A stretch of DNA of 64,000 nt, from positions 1,178,001 to 1,242,000 of the forward strand of contig CP064985.1 of assembly GCA_016699675.1 (NCBI GenBank). Direction: 5' to 3'. This DNA is from Austwickia sp. GTDB lineage: Bacteria > Actinomycetota > Actinomycetes > Actinomycetales > Dermatophilaceae. Numbering within the stretch: the stretch's first letter is position 1; each line of letters begins with the position of its first letter. Of the stretch, positions 52,569 through 60,453 are shown piece by piece. Under the pieces are notes generated by a model. The model was not told the DNA's origin, did not search any database, and saw only the letters and a list, made by a program, of their open reading frames with translations. Position numbers and translations under genes: made by a program.

Positions 52569-52570
52569 CA
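52565..52570 (+). promoter_or_regulatory. consensus -35 TTGACA at the right end of the IS110 element
   Basis: Overlaps the transposase stop codon, 13 nt before the right core. In the circular (excised) form it would face the left end, where a candidate -10 (GAGTGT, weak) lies 17 nt away. This fits the known IS110 strategy of forming a promoter across the joined ends. Confidence 0.5.
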
Positions 52571-52583
52571 AACATAGGAGATT

Positions 52584-52859
52584 CTGCGGGTTCCGGGCCA
52601 GGATGGCGTCCGTGTCCAGCTCGGTGAACTCCGCGCCGCGGTGGGTCAGGGCGCGCCGCGGCACCATCTCGAGGCCCTCCAGGGCCTTCGCGGTGTAGGC
52701 CCGCCCGTGCGTCTCCACGAACCCGACCACCACGTCCTGGCCGCGCTCGGCCCGCCGGCGACCCTCGCCGAGCATCGCCACGGTCTTGCCGACGCCCGGC
52801 GCGGCGCCGAGGTAGATCCGCAACGTCCCGCGCCTCACCCGAGGATTGTCACCCACCAT
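52584..52859 (-). pseudogene. kdpD: KdpD N-terminal fragment
   Basis: ATG 52859 to the element junction. RGTLRIYLGAAPGVGKTVAM is the KdpD Walker-A-like motif, then QDVVVGFVETHGRAYTAKAL and LTHRGAEFTELDTDAILARNPQ. After this the frame enters the IS110 right end. Overlaps kdpC by 11 bp, in the normal kdpC-kdpD order. Together with the fragment at 48807-51195 it makes a full sensor kinase apart from the frameshift. Confidence 0.88.
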
Positions 52860-53463
52860 GGGCCGCCCGCAGGGCGAGGTTGAGCTCGAGCACGTTGACG
52901 CGCGGCTGGCCGAGGAAGCCGAGGGTGCGCCCCGTCGTGTGGTCGGCCACGAGCCGCCGTACGTCGTCCGCCGGCACCCCCGTGGCCCGGGCCACGCGCG
53001 CGACCTGCCAGTTGGCGTAGTCGACCGAGATGTCCGGGTCGAGGCCCGAACCGCTGGCGGTCAGGGCGTCGCCCGGAATCTCGGCGGGGGCCTCGGGGTT
53101 GGCCGCCCGCAGCGCGTCGGCCCGGTCGCGGACCGCCGCGCGCTGCGGCTCGCCCACCGGCGACAGGTTGCTCCCGCCGGAGGTGTCCCCGGCGTAGTCC
53201 GAGGGCGACGGACGCGGCTGGAACCACTCCGGGCCGGTGAACTGCTGCCCGATCAGCGAGCTGCCGACGACGCGGCCGTTCCGCTCGACGAGGGAGCCGC
53301 TCGCGGTCGGACGAGCCACGACCTGCGCGAGCCCGGTGAAGGCCAGCGGCCAGACCAGCCCGAGCAGGACGGTGAGCAGGAGGAATACGCGTACGGCGGC
53401 GCCGAGCTGGCGGCCGAACCCCCGGCCGACCGATCGGACACCCACACCTGAGGTCATCGTCAT
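52849..53463 (-). CDS. kdpC: potassium-transporting ATPase subunit C
   Basis: A 204-residue KdpC. One N-terminal membrane helix (VFLLLTVLLGLVWPLAFTGLA), then soluble extracytoplasmic part with SSLIGQQFTGPEWFQPRPSP, SGSGLDPDISVDYANWQVAR and ARATGVPADDVRRLV, all family motifs. Start ATG 53463 overlaps the kdpB stop (TGATG). Stabilises the KdpFABC complex. Intact. Confidence 0.93.
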   Translation of the reverse strand: MTMTSGVGVRSVGRGFGRQLGAAVRVFLLLTVLLGLVWPLAFTGLAQVVARPTASGSLVERNGRVVGSSLIGQQFTGPEWFQPRPSPSDYAGDTSGGSNLSPVGEPQRAAVRDRADALRAANPEAPAEIPGDALTASGSGLDPDISVDYANWQVARVARATGVPADDVRRLVADHTTGRTLGFLGQPRVNVLELNLALRAAHGG

Positions 53464-55613
53464 CACGCCAATCCGGGGAGCAGGGACACGACCAGGTCGA
53501 TGAGTTTGATCCCGACGAACGGGGCGATCACGCCGCCGATTCCGAACACCAGGAGGTTGCGTCGCAGGAGCGCGGCGGCGGACATCGGCCGATAGGAGAC
53601 GCCCCGCAGCGAGAGCGGGATCAGGGCCACGATGATCAGCGCGTTGAAGATGACGGCCGAGAGCATCGCGGACTCGGGGCTGTGCAGCCGCATGATGTTC
53701 AGCGCCCCCAGGCCCGGGAAGACCGTCAGGAACATCGCCGGAATGATCGCGAAGTACTTGGCCACGTCGTTCGCGATCGAGAACGTCGTCAGCGCCCCGC
53801 GGGTGATGAGCAGCTGTTTGCCGATGCCGACGATCTCGATGAGCTTCGTGGGATCGGAGTCGAGGTCGACCATGTTGCCGGCCTCTTTGGCCGCGGAGGT
53901 GCCGGTGTTCATGGCGAGGCCCACGTCGGCCTGCGCGAGCGCGGGCGCGTCGTTGGTGCCGTCCCCGGTCATCGCGACGAGCCGGCCCCCGGACTGCTCC
54001 TTCTTGATCAGCGCCATCTTGTCCTCGGGGGTGGCCTCGGCCAGGAAGTCGTCGACCCCGGCCTCGGCGGCGATGGCCTGCGCGGTCAGCTGGTTGTCGC
54101 CGGTGATCATCACGGTGCGGATGCCCATCCGGCGCAGTTCCTCGAAGCGCTCGCGCATCCCGGGCTTGACCACGTCCTTGAGGTGGATGACGCCGAGCAC
54201 GCGCGTCGTACCGTCGTCGGCACTGCGACCCCCCGCGTGTTCGGCGACCACCAACGGCGTACCGCCCGCCGCCGAGATCGACTCGACCACCTCGTCGAGC
54301 CCGCTCGGGGCGCTGCCCCCCATTGCGCGCACCCACGCCGCGACGGCCGTGCCGGCCCCCTTCCGGATCGCCCCGCCGTCGGGCAGGTCGAGCCCCGACA
54401 TGCGGGTCTGGGCGGTGAACTCCACGAACGTCGCCCCGGAGGGCGCGTCGTACGGTGGCGTCGACGGACCACGCCGTACGTCGCCCGCCGCCGGCGTCCC
54501 GAACTCCCCCGCGACGAGTTCGACGATCGAGCGGCCCTCGGGGGTCTCGTCGGCGAGGGAGGACAGGTACGCCGCCCGGTTCGCCTCCGCCTGCGTGGCC
54601 CCGCCGACCGGGATGATCTCGCTGGCGCGCCGATTGCCGAACGTGATCGTGCCGGTCTTGTCGAGCAGCAGGGTCGACACGTCGCCGGCCGCCTCGACCG
54701 CCCGGCCGGACTTGGCGAGCACGTTGCGCTGCACGAGCCGGTCCATGCCGGCGATGCCGATGGCTGACAGCAGCGCCCCGATCGTCGTGGGGATGAGGCA
54801 GACCAGCAGCGCGACGAGGGTGAGGACCGGTTGAGGCGCCCCGCTGTAGGTCGCCATGGGCGCGATCGCCGCGACCGCGAGCAGGAAGATGATCGTCAGC
54901 GTGAGCAGCAGGATCGACAGGGCGATCTCGTTCGGGGTCTTCTGCCGGGCGGCACCCTCGACCAGGGCGATCATCCGGTCGATGAAGGTCTCGCCGGGTT
55001 TGCTGGTGATCTGCACCACGATGCGGTCCGAGAGCACCGTTGTGCCGCCGGTAACCGCGCACCGGTCCCCGCCCGACTCGCGGATGACCGGGGCGGACTC
55101 ACCGGTGATGGCGGACTCGTCGACCGTGGCGACGCCCTCGACGACGTCCCCGTCGCCGGGGATCACCTCGCCGGCCGTGACGATCACCAGGTCGCCGATG
55201 GTCAGCTGCGCCCCAGGCACCTGCTCCTCGTTGCCGTCGGCACGCAGCCGCCGGGCGACGGTCTCGGTCTTGGTGGCCCGCAGGGTCGCGGCCTGGGCCT
55301 TGCCGCGGCCCTCCGCGATCGCCTCGGCGAGGTTCGCGAAGAGCACGGTGGCCCACAGCCAGAGGGTCACGCCGATGGCGAAGACGCTGGGGCGCGCGAC
55401 CGCCAGCGCGGTGGTCAGGATCGAACCGACCCAGACCACGAACACCACCGGGGCCTTGACGACGTGGCGCGGGTCCAGCTTGCGCAGCGCCTCGGGCAGC
55501 TGGGCGAGCGCAAGGTGCCGTAGCGACGCCTGCGTCGGCGCGGGGTGCAGCCGCTCGCCGCGGCGCTTGAGGGTGGGCTGCGGCTCGTCGTGGGTGAGCA
55601 GCGAGGTCGTCAC
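53463..55613 (-). CDS. kdpB: potassium-transporting P-type ATPase subunit B
   Basis: 716 residues. Phosphorylation motif LLLDKTGTITFGN, TGES in ITGESAPVIRESGGD (actuator), MTGDGTNDAPALAQADVGLA (hinge) and VMITGDNQLTAQAIA. Membrane helices flank the domains, with the IPTTIG element. Slightly longer than E. coli KdpB at the N terminus (Arg/Lys-rich 40-residue extension). GTG 55613 overlaps the kdpA stop (GTGA). Drives K+ uptake with KdpA. Confidence 0.95.
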   Translation of the reverse strand: MTTSLLTHDEPQPTLKRRGERLHPAPTQASLRHLALAQLPEALRKLDPRHVVKAPVVFVVWVGSILTTALAVARPSVFAIGVTLWLWATVLFANLAEAIAEGRGKAQAATLRATKTETVARRLRADGNEEQVPGAQLTIGDLVIVTAGEVIPGDGDVVEGVATVDESAITGESAPVIRESGGDRCAVTGGTTVLSDRIVVQITSKPGETFIDRMIALVEGAARQKTPNEIALSILLLTLTIIFLLAVAAIAPMATYSGAPQPVLTLVALLVCLIPTTIGALLSAIGIAGMDRLVQRNVLAKSGRAVEAAGDVSTLLLDKTGTITFGNRRASEIIPVGGATQAEANRAAYLSSLADETPEGRSIVELVAGEFGTPAAGDVRRGPSTPPYDAPSGATFVEFTAQTRMSGLDLPDGGAIRKGAGTAVAAWVRAMGGSAPSGLDEVVESISAAGGTPLVVAEHAGGRSADDGTTRVLGVIHLKDVVKPGMRERFEELRRMGIRTVMITGDNQLTAQAIAAEAGVDDFLAEATPEDKMALIKKEQSGGRLVAMTGDGTNDAPALAQADVGLAMNTGTSAAKEAGNMVDLDSDPTKLIEIVGIGKQLLITRGALTTFSIANDVAKYFAIIPAMFLTVFPGLGALNIMRLHSPESAMLSAVIFNALIIVALIPLSLRGVSYRPMSAAALLRRNLLVFGIGGVIAPFVGIKLIDLVVSLLPGLA

Positions 55614-57259
55614 AGGGTGGCCTCCGCGATCGGGCCCAGCGCGAGGGCCGGGAAGAACGTCAGGCCCGCGACGATCACGGCGATGCCGACGAGCAGCGCG
55701 GTGAACAGCGGGGTGTGGGTGGGCACCGTGCCCTCGGTGCTGGGCCGCTTGGGTTGCGCGGCCAGTGAGCCGGCCAGCGCCAGGGCCAACGTGATGGGCA
55801 CGAACCGGCCGAGCCACATGCACGCCGCGAGCGTGAGGTTGAACCAGGGCGCGTCGGCGGCCAGCCCGGCGAAGGCCGAACCGTTGTTGTTGGAGGCGGA
55901 GGCGTAGGCGTACATCATCTCGGTCAGTCCATGCGGCCCGGCGTTGGCCAGCGCCTCCCGGGCTCCGGGCAGCGCGATGGCGACGCCCGTGCCGAGCAAG
56001 ACCAAGGCGGGCATGACGAGGATGAACAGCGCCGCGCAGGTGATCTCCCGCTGGCCGATGGTCTTGCCCAGCAGCTCCGGCGTACGGCCCACCATCAGCC
56101 CCGCGACGAACACGGTGATGATCGCAATGACCAGCGCGCTATAGAGGCCGGTGCCGACCCCGCCGGGGCTGATCTCCCCGAGCAGCATGTTGGTCAGGAC
56201 GACGCCGCCGCCCAGTGGGCTGAACGAGTCGTGCATTCCGTTGACCGCCCCGGTCGACGTACCGGTCGTCGCCGTCGCGAAGAGCACCGTCCCAGGGACC
56301 CCGAAGCGCAGCTCCTTGCCCTCCAGCGCGCCCTGCATCGTCCCGGCCAGCTGCGTCTCGGCCGCCAGCGCCGCGGCCCACATGCCGGTGAACAGGGTGG
56401 CCATCAGGCCGAGGACGGCGTACCCCTGGCGGCGGTCGCCGACCATCAGGCCGTACATGCGCGGGAGCGCGAACGGGATGACCAGCACGAGCAGGATCTC
56501 GACGATGTTGGTCACGGGGTTGGGGTTCTCGAACGGGTGGGCCGAGTTGGCGTTGAAGAAGCCGCCGCCGTTGGTGCCGAGCAGCTTGATGACCTCCTGG
56601 GAGGCCACCGGGCCACCCTGGATGACCTGCTCGCCGCCGGTCAGCGTCGTGATGGTCGTCGGCCCGGCGAGGTTCTGGATCACCCCGCCCCAGACCAGCA
56701 GGAGGGCGCCGAGGGCGGCGAGCGGCAGCAGCACGCGCACGACCCCCCGCACGAGGTCGACCCAGAAGTTGCCGAGCCGGTCCGTACCGGAGCGGGCGAT
56801 GCCCCGGGTCAGCGCGACGGCGACGGCGAGGCCGACGGCCGCGCTGACGAAGTTCTGCACGGTGAGCCCCGCCATCTGGGACAGGTGGGTGGCACCGGTC
56901 TCGCCGCCGTAGCTCTGCCAGTTGGTGTTGGTCACGAAGGAGACGGCCGTGTTGAGGGCGGTGTCGACGTTCATGCCCTCGCGACCGGCTGCGAGGGGCA
57001 GGTGAGTCTGGACGAGGAGCAGCCCCCACAGCCCGAGGACGCATGCGGTGGAGAAGGCCAGGACGGCGCCGGCGTAGGACGCCCAGTTCTGCTCGCCGTC
57101 CGGGTTCACCCGGCAGAGCCGGTAGAGGGCGCGCTCGATGCGCAGGTGCCGGCCGTCCTCGAAGGTGCGGGCAAGGTAGGCGCCCAGCGGCGCATGGGTC
57201 GCGGCGAGAACGGCGGCCACCAGGAGCAGCGCGCCGATCGCCGCCGACACGTCCGACAT
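55610..57259 (-). CDS. kdpA: potassium-transporting ATPase subunit A
   Basis: A 549-residue K+-channel-like subunit with four selectivity-filter repeats visible: TNTNWQSYGGE, LGTNGGGFFNANS, ATTGTSTGAVNGM and SNNNGSAFAG. About ten membrane helices. ATG 57259 overlaps the kdpF stop (TGATG). Complete, with no frameshift, so the pump may still be made even though its sensor kinase is broken. Confidence 0.95.
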   Translation of the reverse strand: MSDVSAAIGALLLVAAVLAATHAPLGAYLARTFEDGRHLRIERALYRLCRVNPDGEQNWASYAGAVLAFSTACVLGLWGLLLVQTHLPLAAGREGMNVDTALNTAVSFVTNTNWQSYGGETGATHLSQMAGLTVQNFVSAAVGLAVAVALTRGIARSGTDRLGNFWVDLVRGVVRVLLPLAALGALLLVWGGVIQNLAGPTTITTLTGGEQVIQGGPVASQEVIKLLGTNGGGFFNANSAHPFENPNPVTNIVEILLVLVIPFALPRMYGLMVGDRRQGYAVLGLMATLFTGMWAAALAAETQLAGTMQGALEGKELRFGVPGTVLFATATTGTSTGAVNGMHDSFSPLGGGVVLTNMLLGEISPGGVGTGLYSALVIAIITVFVAGLMVGRTPELLGKTIGQREITCAALFILVMPALVLLGTGVAIALPGAREALANAGPHGLTEMMYAYASASNNNGSAFAGLAADAPWFNLTLAACMWLGRFVPITLALALAGSLAAQPKRPSTEGTVPTHTPLFTALLVGIAVIVAGLTFFPALALGPIAEATL

Positions 57260-57345
57260 CAGAACTTCTCCGGGTTGACCAGGGCGTAGACCAGGTAGGC
57301 CACGAGGGTCATGGCCACGAAGGCTGCGATCCACTGTTCGAGCAT
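57259..57345 (-). CDS. kdpF: KdpF small membrane subunit
   Basis: 28 residues, one transmembrane helix: LEQWIAAFVAMTLVAYLVYA, ending LVNPEKF. The PEKF ending and position directly before kdpA identify it. It stabilises the Kdp complex. Too short for routine gene calling. GGAGGG lies upstream at a somewhat long distance. The stop overlaps the kdpA start. Confidence 0.9.
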   Translation of the reverse strand: MLEQWIAAFVAMTLVAYLVYALVNPEKF

Positions 57346-57441
57346 GGCGAGGCGAGTTCCCTCCGAACGTCTGCGTGATAGGCAGGCCGGGCGCAGCGGG
57401 AGAGCCCCGCTGATGCCCGCTGGTGAACGGGGGCCGGTGGC

Positions 57442-58245
57442 TTACAGGCCGGCCTGCTCCGCCAGGAGCACGGCGACCTTGAGTTGGTCGACGGTGGGGT
57501 GCACGATGCGGGTCGCGGCGATGAGCCGGAAGTGGCCCACGACGGTCCCGGCGTGCCGCACCGGGATGGCGATGACGGAGTTGGTCGGCAGTCCCGCGCC
57601 CGCCACGTCCACGCGCCGGCCGTCCTGGGTGAGCTCGCCCGTGTCGTGCAGGATCGGCCACCCCCCGGCCGGTGCCCCGGCGGAGTAGCGGCAGCTGTCC
57701 ACACCGAGCACGCGGGTGATCTCCCGGCAGATGGCCTGGCGGCGGTCCTGGCCGGAGCCCTGTTCGGGGGCGATGCGCAGGACCTGCAGGACGCCGTCGA
57801 CGTACCCGCCGCGCCGCGCCACCTCGGCCGCCTGCCGCCGGCCGCGCAGCGCCAGCTCGGTCACGGCCAGGCCCACGAGCCCGAAGAGGATGGCGAGCAC
57901 GATGTCCTCGCCGCGGGCGATGCGGAAGGTGAAGTGCGGCGGGATGAGGAAGAAGTCCATCCACGCGGCGGACGACACCGACGCCAGCAGCCCGGCGACC
58001 CGGTCCCCCAACGCGGCGACCGACACGACCAGGAGGGCAAAGATCAGCACGACGACCGCGGTGTCGATGCTGTCCCGTCCGGGCGAGAGGGCGAGGCCCA
58101 GCAGGGCCGGTACGACGAGTGCGGCGAGCCGGCGCGGGCCGGGCCGCCGGAGGGCGGCAAGGAGGTCGCCACCTGAGGCGCGAGACACGGGCTCGGTCGG
58201 TCGCGGCGCCTCGGCGGCGGGCGTACGGGGTGCAGCGGTCTCCAT
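57442..58245 (-). CDS. DUF4118 + GAF membrane sensor without kinase domain
   Basis: 267 residues. Membrane helices (residues 30-130) of the DUF4118 type seen in KdpD (DFFLIPPHFTFRIARGEDIV), then a GAF-like domain (VLGVDSCRYSAGAPAGGWPI, IPVRHAGTVVGHFRLIAA). No histidine kinase domain. Stands directly upstream of kdpF (97 nt) and may be the first gene of the kdp operon, perhaps modulating KdpD or sensing K+ on its own. Unusual as a free-standing protein. Confidence 0.78.
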   Translation of the reverse strand: METAAPRTPAAEAPRPTEPVSRASGGDLLAALRRPGPRRLAALVVPALLGLALSPGRDSIDTAVVVLIFALLVVSVAALGDRVAGLLASVSSAAWMDFFLIPPHFTFRIARGEDIVLAILFGLVGLAVTELALRGRRQAAEVARRGGYVDGVLQVLRIAPEQGSGQDRRQAICREITRVLGVDSCRYSAGAPAGGWPILHDTGELTQDGRRVDVAGAGLPTNSVIAIPVRHAGTVVGHFRLIAATRIVHPTVDQLKVAVLLAEQAGL

Positions 58246-58543
58246 GTGCCCATGGCACCCCGGCCGACCCCGGGGCCGCGGAGAGCTGACGGCGACCTAG
58301 CGGTTCTTGACGCCTTCTTAACGGCCATCCGACACTGGAGATCTGGACGCCCGTCCAGCATGGCTGATGTCGGCCCCCGTTCTCGCCCAAGGAAATCCGG
58401 CGGGGGACCGGAAATCTGGGGCCGACTGGGGCGACGGTGCAGGTGAGGGTCCTGTGGCGGGCGCCGGACGGGCCGGCCTAAACTGCCCCGTCGGGCTGGG
58501 GGAATGGCGTGGAGCGTCGGTGACAAAGGGGGCCGCGACGCGG
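58246..58543. promoter_or_regulatory. divergent gap between kdp leader gene and adenylation gene
   Basis: 298 nt. Holds CTGGACGCCCGTCCAG (58343-58358), a palindrome with 7-bp arms. A weak plus-strand pair TTGACG (58307-58312) with GACACT 18 nt on could serve the adenylation gene. Nothing else recognisable. Candidate operator region. Confidence 0.35.
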
Positions 58544-60453
58544 ATGAGAAAGCTGGCGCCGAAAGCGCGCTGCCGCCCGCTGCGGGAAGTGGACGTGGCC
58601 GGGGGGATCATCCCGCGTCTGCGCGACGTGGTCCGTCAGCAACCCGACAAGATCGCCGTGGCCGACGCATGGGCGAGCGCGACCTACGCCGAGCTGGTCG
58701 CTTCCGCCGCCGACCTCCTCACGGATCTGCAGGCAGCCCTCGCCCGCCTGGACCCGCCGCCGGCGCGGCGCTGCCCCGAGGAGTTCGCCGCACGGGAGCC
58801 GATCGCCGTCCTCTTCGGCCACGAGATCGCCGCGGTGGCCGCCATGGTCGCGGTTCTCGCTTCCGGTCACCCCCTGCTGGTGCTCGACCCGACCACACCG
58901 CCGGATCGGCTGGGCCAGCTCGCCGACCGGCTCGGGGTGCGGCTCATCGTGTGCTCGCCCGATCTCGCGTGGCTCGCGGCGAGCGTGCGCGCCGATCTCG
59001 TCGTCCCGTCCGGGACCCCGGCCGCAACGACGTACGGGACCTCGGCTGCGACGACGTACGGTCCGACCCGCGGAGCGGACCCAGCGCGGGCGGCGGCGCT
59101 GTGGGAGAGCCCGCCCGACCCGTGCGGCGTGGCCGTCGTCGCGTTCACGTCGGGGTCGACCGGAGCACCGAAACCCGTCGCCAACGATCACCGGCTCCTG
59201 GTCCGCGACGCCTGGAACTCCTCGATCGCCACCGGCTGCTATGACGACGAGGACGTGCTCGCGCACACCCTGCCGCTCGCGTTCCACGCCGGCCTGACCA
59301 CGACCGTGCACGGCCTCCTCGTCGGGGCGACCATGCACCTGTACGACACCCGCACCCGCGGGGTCGCGGAGCTGCCGCAGTTCATCCGGGACCGCGGCTG
59401 CACCGTGCTGATCTCGGCGCCCGCAGTGCTGCGCACGCTCTGCGCCGGGGCTCCCGAGCCCGCGCTCCTGCGCACCCTGCGGCGACTCACCATCGCCGGC
59501 GAGCCCGCGCCCGCCGCGGACGTCGTTCGAGTCCAGCGGCTGCTGCCGCCCTCGTGCGTGATCCGCAACCGGTACGGCGCCTCGGAGACGGGCCTGATCA
59601 CCGAGTACGTCGTGGACCCGGCCACCGCTGCCGCCGGCCCGATGCTGCCGGCCGGGGCGTGGGCTGGACGGTGGTGGAGCTCGTCGATCGCGACGGAAAC
59701 CCCGTCCCGGAGGGCGACGTAGGGCGGGTCCGCGTCCGCGCCCCCTCGGTGGCCCTCGGCTACTGGGGCCTGCCGCGGGAGAGCGCCGCCGCGTTCGGCG
59801 CCGGCCCGGATGGCCTGGCCACGTTCCTCACCAGCGACCTGGGCCGGCGGCTCCCCCGCGGCGACCTCATGGTTGTCGGGAGGGCCGACCACGCCGTCAA
59901 GATTCGCGGCTATCTCGTCGATCCGGGCGAGGTCGACGCGGTCCTGCACACGCTGGCCGGGGTGCGGGAGGCGGCCACGGTGAGCGAAGCCCGCTCCGCC
60001 GCGGAGGGTGAGGCCGGCCTGGTCGCCTACGTTGCCGTCGATCCCGCGGCGGGACTGACCGGGATCGGCATCCGCACGGCGCTGGCGAACCGGCTTCCGG
60101 CCCATATGGTCCCGGAGCGGATCCGCCTGCTCGGGGCGCTGCCGCGCAACGACCGGGGCAAGATCGACCGGGCGGCCCTGGCGCGGGACGGATGCTCAAC
60201 CGAGGAGGTCGCCGGGGATGCCGGCGCGGCCAGCGGGCCCACTGCGGGAACCGACCGAGCGGAAAGCTGGACAACTGTCCTACAATCCTGTGGAGCCGCT
60301 GTGTTGGGGGGTCCAACCCCGGCGCCAGGAACGACGCACGGGGGGTTTCATGACGGCCATCGACTCGAGCCGGTTGACCATCGCCATCAGCGAGGACGAC
60401 GTCGACTCCGGCGTGCTCCCGCGCCTGCGCGAGGTGGCCCGATGTCAGCCTGA
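58544..60453 (+). pseudogene. adenylation-domain protein (A only), frameshifted
   Basis: First of two tandem paralogues. From ATG 58544 (alternative GTG 58520): GIIPRLRDVVRQQPDKIAVA, FTSGSTGAPKPVANDHRLLV (A3), TLPLAFHAGLTTTVHGLLVG, RRLTIAGEPAPA, IRNRYGASETG. At 59655 the frame breaks in a GGGG run; the rest (VGWTVVELVDRDGNPVPEGD, GYWGLPRESAAAF, KIRGYLVDPGEVDAVL, PRNDRGKIDRAAL) is one frame on. A missing G restores it. Unlike the next gene it has no T or TE domain and a long odd tail overlapping the next start. A 24-nt duplication gives repeated ATTYG residues near codon 165. Confidence 0.75.
60269..60286 (+). promoter_or_regulatory. palindrome GGACAACTGTCC abutting a TACAAT -10 box
   Basis: The palindrome (60269-60280) touches TACAAT (60281-60286), 58 nt before the A-T-TE start. 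No good -35 at 17 nt. It suggests a regulated promoter with the operator covering the -10. Confidence 0.4.

Larger units (their letters stand above)
51193..52585 (+). mobile_element. IS110-family insertion element in kdpD
   Basis: Interrupts kdpD: the flanks rejoin exactly (minus strand ILARNPQ / IALVDEL) when 51193-52583 is removed. TCTG occurs at both junctions (51192-51195 and 52583-52586), including a CT dinucleotide like the known IS621 core. No terminal inverted repeat or long target duplication, as expected for IS110. One transposase gene with a 302-nt 5' non-coding end and only 15 nt after the stop to the core, the arrangement of the IS110 group rather than IS1111. Confidence 0.9.
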
